34,796 nt of DNA from Candidatus Saccharimonadota bacterium (lineage in GTDB: Bacteria > Patescibacteriota > Saccharimonadia > Saccharimonadales > Saccharimonadaceae): contig JAEEUB010000012.1 of assembly GCA_016286785.1 (NCBI GenBank), positions 1-34,796 of the forward strand, given 5' to 3'. Each line of letters starts with the position of its first letter. The stretch's first letter is position 1. Position numbers and translations under genes: made by a program. Positions 29,403 to 34,796 of the stretch are shown in pieces. A model generated the notes under the pieces. It was not told where the DNA came from. It saw nothing but the letters and a program-made list of their open reading frames with translations, and did not search any database.

Positions 29403-30920
29403 ATGGAAATTATAATTCCAATAATTGCCGCTGTAGTGGGTCTAGCCGCTGGGGCTGGTGGTATTTTGGCCTACAACAAAACTAGAGAAAACGGCGGCAA
29501 GGAGAAAGCGGACGATTTAATCCGAAAAGCCAAACGCGAGGCTTCGGAGATTGTGCTAAATTCTAAAAAAGAAGCAGCCAGAATCACCGAGAAAAACCAA
29601 GCCGAAGAAAACGAACGCCGCAAGGAATGGAAGCGTACAGAGAATCGCCTAGCCGAGCGTGAGAACACTCTAGACTCTAAGCTAGACCAACTAGAGAAAA
29701 AATCCGACCGTCTCGTTAAAGAAGAAAAGGAAATCGAAGAACTAAAAAACGAAATCCGCAGCATTCGAACCAAGCAACACGAAAAGCTCGAAAAAATCGC
29801 TGGCCTCTCTAAGCAAGATGCTCGCGAAAAGCTCATGAAAATGACCGAAAACGATATCAAGCAAGACTTAGCAGGTCTAATTGTTAAGGAGCAAAAAGAA
29901 ATCAAGCATGATATAGATGAAGCCGCTCAGGCTATGCTTCTTACCGCTATGGAGAGAATGAGCTCCGAGGTAACGGCGGACCGTACTATCACTGCGCTTA
30001 AATTACCAGATGACGACATGAAAGGCCGAATCATTGGTAAAGAAGGTCGCAATATCCAGGCTCTTCAGCGCGCAACCGGCGTAGATATTATGGTGGATGA
30101 CACTCCCGGCATGGTAGTATTGTCATCGTTTGATCCGATTAGGCGTCAGGTGGCTAGATACGCGCTGGAGCGCTTGATGAAAGATGGCCGCATTAATCCT
30201 GCCTCTATCGAAGACGCCGTAGCAAAGGCTGAAAAAGAGATCGAAAAAGAGGTTGTTCGTGCTGGCGAGGACGCCGCTAGGGAAGTAGGCGTAGTCGGAA
30301 TCCCACGCGAGCTAATTCATCTTCTTGGTGAATTAAAGTTTAGAACCTCATATGGACAAAACGTACTGTTGCACTCTGTAGAGATGGCTCATGTGGCCGG
30401 CATGATTGCCGAAGAAATTGGCGCCGATAAAAGAATTGCCAAAACTGCAGCTTTAATGCACGACATGGGTAAAGCTGTAACTCACAAAATCGAAGGCAAG
30501 CATGCGGACATTGGTGCCGAACTTGCTAAAAAATATGGCATGCCAGACGAAGTCGTTCACGCCATTGCAGCGCATCACGACGATATCGAACCAACTACGC
30601 CAGAGGCCATCATCGTTAAGATTGTGGACGCCATGAGCGCTGCTCGCCCTGGGGCCCGTAATATCTCGGCCGAAAACTTTGCCGAGCGCATGAAGGATCT
30701 TGAGAACATCGCAACTTCTTTCCCGGGTATCGATAAAGCCTATGCAATCTCGGCCGGTCGCGAGATTCGCGTAATTGTAGAGCCAAAACAAATCGACGAT
30801 CTCTCTGCGCTTAAACTTGCGCGCGACATCGCCAATAAAATCGAAGCTACAATGAGCTACCCTGGCATTATCAAAGTAAACGTAATTAGGGAAACTCGCG
30901 CGGTCGAATACGCAAAATAA
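29403..30920 (+). CDS. rny: Ribonuclease Y
   Basis: Membrane-bound endoribonuclease that starts mRNA decay. One N-terminal TM helix (3-24), a long coiled coil (about 30-185, very Lys/Glu-rich), KH domain (about 199-265, MKGRIIGKEGRNIQALQRATGVDI) and HD domain (about 320-415) with H353-D354 (ALMHDMGKAV) and LHSVEMAHVAG. Length 505 is typical (B. subtilis 520). With Orn at 8601 it supplies both ends of RNA turnover. Terminated by the hairpin at 30998. Confidence 0.96.
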   Translation: MEIIIPIIAAVVGLAAGAGGILAYNKTRENGGKEKADDLIRKAKREASEIVLNSKKEAARITEKNQAEENERRKEWKRTENRLAERENTLDSKLDQLEKKSDRLVKEEKEIEELKNEIRSIRTKQHEKLEKIAGLSKQDAREKLMKMTENDIKQDLAGLIVKEQKEIKHDIDEAAQAMLLTAMERMSSEVTADRTITALKLPDDDMKGRIIGKEGRNIQALQRATGVDIMVDDTPGMVVLSSFDPIRRQVARYALERLMKDGRINPASIEDAVAKAEKEIEKEVVRAGEDAAREVGVVGIPRELIHLLGELKFRTSYGQNVLLHSVEMAHVAGMIAEEIGADKRIAKTAALMHDMGKAVTHKIEGKHADIGAELAKKYGMPDEVVHAIAAHHDDIEPTTPEAIIVKIVDAMSAARPGARNISAENFAERMKDLENIATSFPGIDKAYAISAGREIRVIVEPKQIDDLSALKLARDIANKIEATMSYPGIIKVNVIRETRAVEYAK

Positions 30921-30997
30921 CCCCTCAAATGCTAAAAGTAGATTCTCGAATATGCAGAGTATATTCTTGAATAAAAAAGTAAGCTTTTAGAAGCAAC

Positions 30998-31034
30998 GAA
31001 ATAGCCCCCGCATAGAGCGAGGGTTATTTCTACA
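30998..31034 (+). terminator. Hairpin terminator after rny
   Basis: Fourteen-base stem GAAATAGCCCCCGC / GCGAGGGTTATTTC with one mismatch and a 5-nt loop, 77 bases after the rny stop. The stem's own A/T base serves as the T-run. Confidence 0.65.
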
Positions 31035-31060
31035 AGCTAAACCAAGTAAACGTTCCTAGA

Positions 31061-31114
31061 AATCATAGTAATTATATTCATGTCACCGGTATATCATACA
31101 CCGAAACTATGATT
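31061..31114. repeat. Inverted repeat in the rny to LiaF-like spacer
   Basis: AATCATAG (31061-31068) and CTATGATT (31107-31114) enclose 38 bases with a smaller CGGT/ACCG pair. No gene or T-run adjoins; it could be part of a small RNA or a cruciform. Function unknown. Confidence 0.4.
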
Positions 31115-31156
31115 ATAACTTCATTATAGCACACAAAGCTAAAAAAGTCAATAGTA

Positions 31157-31194
31157 TATTAATATATTTGACGGCAAGTCAAAATATTTTAATA
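31157..31194 (-). terminator. AT-rich hairpin downstream of the LiaF-like gene
   Basis: TATTAATATATTTGAC, GGCAA loop, GTCAAAATATTTTAATA: near-perfect 16-base stem just beyond the minus-strand gene end, with TTTTTT further on the minus strand at about 31141-31146. Confidence 0.55.
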
Positions 31195-31210
31195 AAACCA
31201 GTGCTCTATG

Positions 31211-31918
31211 TTATTTTTTATCCGCAATTGTAACGCCACCAAATCCACCAGCGGCATCAATATAAATAGTGTATTTACCTTTTTCGGTAGCCGACTTACG
31301 ATCGTCCGAAATCCCACCAAAGATAAAACTAGACCTTAACTTCACTTTTACATCCGCCGGGACTAAAATGTCAATTCCGCCAAACAGCGCAAAAGCCTTT
31401 ATCACGGTATCCTTTTCGAACTTAGCATCTCTAAGATCCAAGTTAACACCGCCAAAAATAGCCGCAACGTTAGCACCGCTAAAGACCTCGTCTTTATAAA
31501 CACGGTCATTCCCAGAAAAGGCGGCAAACTGCGAATCCATAATCTTATCATTTTCTAAATCTTTAATCTTCTTGGCGACTTCCTTGTCATTTTTATTATT
31601 TAAAATACTTCTAAATATTATCGAGAGACCAACAGCTACCAGAAGAACAGCCAGAATAACTTTCCAGGCAACTTCGTAAGAAAAAACATCCTGTGCCGCA
31701 AGCAGCAAAATAATGCCCACCGCAATAAATCCGAGGCTCGAAATCTTGTCTTTATCCGTAAATAAACTAACGACGCTAGGAATGATGATAAATAGCGTCC
31801 ACCAACCGTCAAAGAAAATATCTAGACTAAAAAGTCCAAGGGCATTGCCGCCAAATATTATGCCAAGAGCGATAATGGCGATACCCCAAATTATTGGTTT
31901 GATTTGTTTCATAATCAT
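31211..31918 (-). CDS. LiaF-like envelope stress protein
   Basis: A 235-residue protein with four hydrophobic helices in about 5-105 (LiaI/LiaF-type transmembrane region, GIAIIALGIIFGGNALGLFSLDIFFDGWWTLFIIIPSV) and a C-terminal beta-helix-like domain (about 140-235) with GANVAAIFGGVNLDLRDAKF..AFALFGGIDILVPADVKVKLRSSFIFGGIS, the LiaF C-terminal pattern with repeated FGG turns. In Firmicutes LiaF restrains the LiaRS envelope-stress two-component system; no histidine kinase is nearby here, so it may act alone. ATG 31918 lies seven bases after a TATAAT (near-leaderless); ATG 31912 is a possible alternative. Confidence 0.8.
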   Translation of the reverse strand: MIMKQIKPIIWGIAIIALGIIFGGNALGLFSLDIFFDGWWTLFIIIPSVVSLFTDKDKISSLGFIAVGIILLLAAQDVFSYEVAWKVILAVLLVAVGLSIIFRSILNNKNDKEVAKKIKDLENDKIMDSQFAAFSGNDRVYKDEVFSGANVAAIFGGVNLDLRDAKFEKDTVIKAFALFGGIDILVPADVKVKLRSSFIFGGISDDRKSATEKGKYTIYIDAAGGFGGVTIADKK

Positions 31919-31925
31919 TATGTTT

Positions 31926-31931
31926 ATTATA
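31926..31931 (-). promoter_or_regulatory. -10 of the LiaF-like gene
   Basis: TATAAT on minus, seven bases before the ATG with A at 31918. Confidence 0.6.
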
Positions 31932-31983
31932 GTGGTTTTGACGACAAATGCAAGGTTCGCTAAAGTTTCTATCTTAAATAATA

Positions 31984-31989
31984 TATAAT
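31984..31989 (+). promoter_or_regulatory. Leaderless -10 of the AlkD-like gene
   Basis: TATAAT six bases before ATG 31996; GGAG in the gap would be upstream of the predicted start site and so probably not an SD. Confidence 0.65.
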
Positions 31990-31995
31990 GGAGAC

Positions 31996-32712
31996 ATGGA
32001 TCAAATTCGTAACTATAAAGAGCTCAAAGAAGAATTGGCAAGTCTAGCAGATGATGAATACCGTGAGTTTAGTATGAAGGGTATTCCAAGCGAGAGGCCG
32101 TTTATCGGAGTGAGGATTCCTCTGATTCGGAAAGTAGTAGCAAAAGTGCCAGATGAAAAGATTGTTGAATTATTAAAAGTAGAGCCAGTGGCAATTGAAG
32201 AAGTGTTAGCAAGAGGAATGCTAATTTGTCGGTTGCCGTACGATGAAGTTGTATCTTTGCATGATAATGATAAGTCGTGGTTTGATTCGCAGATTGAATA
32301 CATTGATAATTGGTGCACATGCGATATTTTCTGCTCTGGGATTTGCCGGAAAATCAAAAAACACCAAGAGAATTTTTTAGAATCAAAAATAGATGAATTA
32401 CTTAATGCTGCGGATGAATTTGCGGTTCGAGCGGGACTAGTAATGCTAAAATGCGGATACATAAGCGAGGATTATCTCGCAGTAATTTTTGATCGAGTGG
32501 AGAGGCTAGCCGAGCGGGAAGAGTATTATATACGAATGGCAATAGCATGGTTAATCGCGGAATGTTTTATTAAATTTCCTGAGGCGACCTTAGCATATAT
32601 GAAAGTATCTAAACTTCCCAGATGGACTTTTAATAAAACAATTTCAAAGATTTGCGATTCGTATCGGGTGGACGAAGACGCAAAAGCGATGTTAAAGAAA
32701 ATGAGGAGATAA
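31996..32712 (+). CDS. AlkD-like DNA alkylation repair glycosylase
   Basis: A 238-residue all-helical protein of the HEAT-like AlkD family, which excises alkylated bases such as N3- and N7-alkyl purines. Family marks: RPFIGVRIPLIRKVVAKV near 34-51, IEYIDNWCTCDIFCSGICRKIKK near 100-122 (the W-x-x-x-D segment holding the catalytic Asp), FAVRAGLVMLKCGYI, YYIRMAIAWLIAECFIKFPE, and FNKTISKICDSYRV near the end. Length is normal. One base separates it from the DUF1653 gene. Confidence 0.88.
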   Translation: MDQIRNYKELKEELASLADDEYREFSMKGIPSERPFIGVRIPLIRKVVAKVPDEKIVELLKVEPVAIEEVLARGMLICRLPYDEVVSLHDNDKSWFDSQIEYIDNWCTCDIFCSGICRKIKKHQENFLESKIDELLNAADEFAVRAGLVMLKCGYISEDYLAVIFDRVERLAEREEYYIRMAIAWLIAECFIKFPEATLAYMKVSKLPRWTFNKTISKICDSYRVDEDAKAMLKKMRR

Positions 32713-32713
32713 A

Positions 32714-32962
32714 ATGAAAAGAGAATTAGTAATGCACGGAGTTTACCAGCATTTTAAAGGGAATAAATATATCGTAGAGGATGTAGCAATCGATTCGGAA
32801 ACAGGGGAATATTTAGTACTGTATCGAGCACTTTATGGAGAAGGGATTCTTTTTGCTAGACCCCTAAAGATGTTTCTTGGCCCAATCGACAAAGAAAAGT
32901 ATCCAAACGCGGAGCAAAAATGGCGATTTGAACTAGTAGAGGAAAAAGACAAAACAAAATAA
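32714..32962 (+). CDS. DUF1653 protein
   Basis: An 82-residue protein: GVYQHFKGNKYIVEDVAIDSETGEYLVLYRALYGEGILFARPLKMFLGPI follows the DUF1653 pattern (G-Y-HFKG-Y-V, then SET-E--V-Y-ALYG, RP--MF). Function unknown. Coupled to the AlkD-like gene; ATGAGGAGATAAAATG provides GAGGAG as SD. Confidence 0.85.
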   Translation: MKRELVMHGVYQHFKGNKYIVEDVAIDSETGEYLVLYRALYGEGILFARPLKMFLGPIDKEKYPNAEQKWRFELVEEKDKTK

Positions 32963-32989
32963 GAATCAAGAACCTAGAGTGAGCACAGA

Positions 32990-33061
32990 TTAGAGCTCGG
33001 TGAATTTCTCAACCTTCATGCGTAAATGATACTTGTCGCGTAGTTTTGCAACAAGGCTCAT
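32990..33061 (-). CDS. Very small reading frame after the flavodoxin gene
   Basis: MSLVAKLRDKYHLRMKVEKFTEL, 23 residues, begins in an ATGA overlap with the flavodoxin stop. It resembles the C-terminal tail of a larger, otherwise lost protein rather than a free peptide, but the overlap would allow coupled translation. Function unknown. Confidence 0.3.
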   Translation of the reverse strand: MSLVAKLRDKYHLRMKVEKFTEL

Positions 33062-33690
33062 AGGCTATCAGTCCATTCTTTTATTTCGGCATCGGTAGCA
33101 TCCTGATAAAAGCGATAGCCAGGCTGCCAGTTGCCGGTAGTGGTCTTGGAGTGCAAATTCGTATCGCTGCCACTAAGGCCAGAAGAGTGGGAGGTGCAGA
33201 AAGGAATGACGGTCTTGTTGGTAAAGTCGACTTGCTTAACAAAAGAATCTACGGGCCAAGCAGAAACGCCCCACCAAATTGGATAGCCTATAAGAACCGT
33301 GTCGTATGTGTCCCAATTAGGAACGTTGACGTTTTTAAGAGCGACATCTTGAAGTGATTCGTCGCTATGCTCCCTCGAGACGCGCGAATTGGCATCAGTC
33401 CAGCTTAGATCGTCCTCGGAGTAGGACTCGACCGGTTCAATTTCAAAAATATCGGCATTTAAGTTTTCTGCAATCTTATTTGCGACGTTCCGCGTATGAT
33501 TTTGAGCTGAGAAGTAGATGACGAGTGTTTTGTTATTGTTCATTGAAGATTTTTCCTCCGTTATGGTTGATTGGTTAGTTTGGTCATCGCTATCATCCTT
33601 GGAATTTCCGTTTAATAATAAAATCGCTCCTGCAGTAATTGCGAGGAGTCCGGAAATGATTAAGATTATAGCGATAATCTTTTTGTCCAT
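33058..33690 (-). CDS. Membrane-anchored flavodoxin-like protein
   Basis: A 210-residue protein. Residues 1-25 (MDKKIIAIILIISGLLAITAGAILLL) are a signal anchor; a polar linker (KDDSDDQTNQSTITEEKSS) leads to a flavodoxin domain about 50-210: TLVIYFSAQNHTRNVANKIAENLNADIFEIEP has the FMN phosphate loop (S-x-x-x-H-T), and DTVLIGYPIWWGVSAWPVDSFV and KTVIPFCTSHSSGLSGS flank the isoalloxazine. The topology puts the FMN domain outside the cytoplasm, where flavodoxins are uncommon. Start chosen at ATG with A at 33690, six bases after TATAAT; the longer upstream reading crosses it. Possible extracytoplasmic electron carrier or quinone reductase (inference). Confidence 0.85.
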   Translation of the reverse strand: MDKKIIAIILIISGLLAITAGAILLLNGNSKDDSDDQTNQSTITEEKSSMNNNKTLVIYFSAQNHTRNVANKIAENLNADIFEIEPVESYSEDDLSWTDANSRVSREHSDESLQDVALKNVNVPNWDTYDTVLIGYPIWWGVSAWPVDSFVKQVDFTNKTVIPFCTSHSSGLSGSDTNLHSKTTTGNWQPGYRFYQDATDAEIKEWTDSL

Positions 33691-33696
33691 ACAATT

Positions 33697-33702
33697 ATTA
33701 TA
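33697..33702 (-). promoter_or_regulatory. Leaderless -10 of the flavodoxin gene
   Basis: TATAAT on minus, six bases before ATG. Confidence 0.65.
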
Positions 33703-33727
33703 TAACAGTTTTATATCGCTCCAATAA

Positions 33728-33756
33728 TGATACAATAGTATAAAATAAAGAAAGGA
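33728..33756 (+). promoter_or_regulatory. Promoter and SD of the zinc-ribbon gene
   Basis: TGATACAAT (33728-33736), a second candidate TATAAA just after it, and AGAAAGGA as SD before ATG 33761. Confidence 0.5.
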
Positions 33757-33760
33757 TTTT

Positions 33761-34018
33761 ATGGAACAAGCTATTTGCCAAAGTTGTGCGATGCCGCTAA
33801 CATCAGATGATATGCTGGGCACAAATGCAGACGGAAGTGTTAATAAAGATTACTGTAAATGGTGCTATGATAAAGGCGAGTTTTTAGATAAATGTACAAT
33901 GGAGGAATACATTGAGAAGTGTTCGCAGTTTGGTGAACAAGCGGGAATGACGAACGAGCAGATGAAGGAATATTGTGCGAAGGTGTTTCCGACGCTGAAG
34001 AGGTGGAAGAAGGATTAG
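33761..34018 (+). CDS. Zinc-ribbon protein
   Basis: An 85-residue protein. CQSCAMPL at the start and CKWCYDKGEF at about 36-39 give two CxxC pairs of the putative zinc ribbon family (PF12674 type), followed by the conserved TMEEYIEKC and a C-terminal FPTLKRWK. Common in Firmicutes and gut bacteria, function unknown. Divergent from the flavodoxin gene. Together with ComF it shows that the cell does use structural zinc. Confidence 0.8.
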   Translation: MEQAICQSCAMPLTSDDMLGTNADGSVNKDYCKWCYDKGEFLDKCTMEEYIEKCSQFGEQAGMTNEQMKEYCAKVFPTLKRWKKD

Positions 34019-34028
34019 TAAGATATTA

Positions 34029-34060
34029 GACTGGGTAGCTAGAATATATACCCAGTCCTT
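34029..34060 (+). terminator. Terminator after the zinc-ribbon gene
   Basis: GACTGGGTA / TACCCAGTC nine-pair stem with an 11-nt loop, followed by CTTTATT. Confidence 0.75.
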
Positions 34061-34490
34061 TATTCCTCTCTTTTAGTTTTTCTTATTACGGACCATACCG
34101 CTATCATTAGTCCAGTCATTACAACAATAGAAACAGTGCCGCTTGTGGCTTTGGCGCTTCCTGAATCTGGTTCCGTGAAATATGCTTCAAAGGAATGTTC
34201 GCCTAGTACGAGGGTGTTTAAGAGGCTCGCTGGAAGGATGATAGTCTGGTTGTCTGGGTCTACTATGCAATCTGTACGCATATCATAGTACTCGTCATCA
34301 ATGATGAGTAGAAGGTCAAAGATTCTGTGCCGGGCGTCACTTTAAAAACGTTGTTTTCTATCTGGTCGGTGACTTCTTGGCCGTCTAGCGCTAGATAAAC
34401 TAGCTCATTGCCGGGTTCTGGTACAATTCCAACTTCCACATCAGTGCCACCGATGACGGTTAATCAAAAACCAGGCCGATTTTCTGCTAA
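34060..34490 (-). pseudogene. Decayed C-terminus of a surface protein
   Basis: Reading the minus strand, one frame gives GGTDVEVGIVPEPGNELVYLALDGQEVTDQIENNVFKVTPGTESLTF, then near 34318-34330 the sense continues in another frame as DLLLIIDDEYYDMRTDCIVDPDNQTIILPASLLNTLVLGEHSFEAYF, ending in a transmembrane helix and KRE tail (SIVVMTGLMIAVWSVIRKTKREE). Upstream, at 34464-34466, the frame meets TGA where a one-base change in a T-run would restore GFDLTVIGG. So it is a fragment with one and probably two frameshifts: the membrane-anchored tail of an adhesin-like protein. A sequencing error cannot be excluded. Confidence 0.65.
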
Positions 34491-34509
34491 TCATATAAGA
34501 GTGGCAGGA

Positions 34510-34796
34510 TTATTTGATGAGTTTAGCGAGATTTTGACGTTCGCGAGCAAGAGTTTTTTGGTAATTTTCTGCATGTTTAATGGCCTTACCTATAAAATCT
34601 ATAGCCGCCTTGGCGTCAATACCGGTTGCTCTAATAAAAGGAATGAATTTGGTATCGGCAAATTCTCGGAGTTTTTTCGTAGTTTTTGGACTCGTTGCGG
34701 TATCAGTAAGATTGGAGAAAAAATTAATAGCTCTCTCTGGGTCGCAATCCTTGTTTTTGATGAAATCAAGAAGAGTAGATTTAAGCGACTCAAAAT
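34510..34796 (-). CDS. Unknown helical protein, 5' partial at window edge
   Basis: On minus, an open frame enters from the right edge and runs 94 residues to TAA: FESLKSTLLDFIKNKDCDPERAINFFSNL near the edge and AIKHAENYQKTLARERQNLAKLIK at the end. It is amphipathic and helical with plausible codon use and no start inside. It is longer and more protein-like than the overlapping 64-codon frame that starts MSRLNLL. Not recognised. Confidence 0.6.
   Translation of the reverse strand, partial: FESLKSTLLDFIKNKDCDPERAINFFSNLTDTATSPKTTKKLREFADTKFIPFIRATGIDAKAAIDFIGKAIKHAENYQKTLARERQNLAKLIK

Noticed and set aside
29471-29905. 144-codon minus-strand frame in rny
   Set aside because: Antisense shadow of the coiled coil (Ser/Phe-rich from Glu/Lys codons).
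34599-34793. 64-codon minus-strand frame MSRLNLL
   Set aside because: The overlapping frame ending at 34510 is longer, open to the window edge, and has more protein-like composition.
1-34796. Recoded UGA (as in Gracilibacteria)
   Set aside because: TGA terminates nrdR, the DUF4272 gene and the flavodoxin gene, and no conserved Gly or Trp position is encoded by TGA.

Overview
The window looks like a chromosomal segment of a member of the Patescibacteria (CPR), most probably Candidatus Saccharibacteria (TM7). The reasons are a compact genome with overlapping short operons, a PrgI/VirB4 type IV secretion-like locus with several VirB2-like pilins, a short-LID adenylate kinase, cell-division genes in an unusual order, and many conserved membrane proteins of unknown function. 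TGA is used as a normal stop (for example at the ends of nrdR and the DUF4272 gene), so this is not a UGA-recoding lineage. The assignment is inference; no 16S gene is present.

Layout. 1-860: end of a repeat-rich BspA-like surface protein. 986-3883: rpsU, adk-map, tRNA-Arg(CCT) with two extra copies of its 3' tail, and a SurA-like membrane foldase. 3884-4538: no protein gene, but a large structured RNA candidate. 4539-5531: AT-rich DUF4272 gene that looks acquired. 5600-9388: tRNA-Gly(CCC), argS, a serpin, orn and a YjbR-like gene. 9412-10464 (minus): mscL and a membrane protein. 10509-15370: dnaG, then ftsZ-nrdR-thioredoxin-like, then ftsA. 15427-16817: two unknown minus-strand genes and tRNA-Ser(GCT), again with a duplicated 3' tail. 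16878-28298: secretion/pilus locus with four VirB2-like genes (five modules), PrgI, a VirB4 split into two genes, two single-pass membrane proteins and a 915-residue exported wall hydrolase with four catalytic domains; comF and hsp20 are interspersed. 28301-30920: dnaJ under a CIRCE operator, and rny. 31211-34796: LiaF-like protein, AlkD-like glycosylase, DUF1653, a membrane-anchored flavodoxin, a zinc-ribbon protein, a decayed surface-protein tail and a partial gene at the edge.

Themes. (1) Promoters are hard-wired to start codons: ten genes have the -10 hexamer exactly six bases before ATG, which predicts leaderless mRNA; genes with a longer leader carry a Shine-Dalgarno sequence. (2) Two regulatory/replication proteins, DnaG and NrdR, have lost all zinc ligands of their N-terminal zinc domains. 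(3) Two different tRNA genes have their last 21 nt (C56-A76) repeated downstream, each copy forming the arm of a hairpin followed by a T-run on the opposite strand. (4) The secretion locus ends with a lysozyme-like/SGNH/C39-like/CHAP fusion, plausibly used to open the wall of self or of a host bacterium. (5) The RNA candidate at about 3963-4362 has long-range and crossing complementarities and was not matched to any family I can recall.
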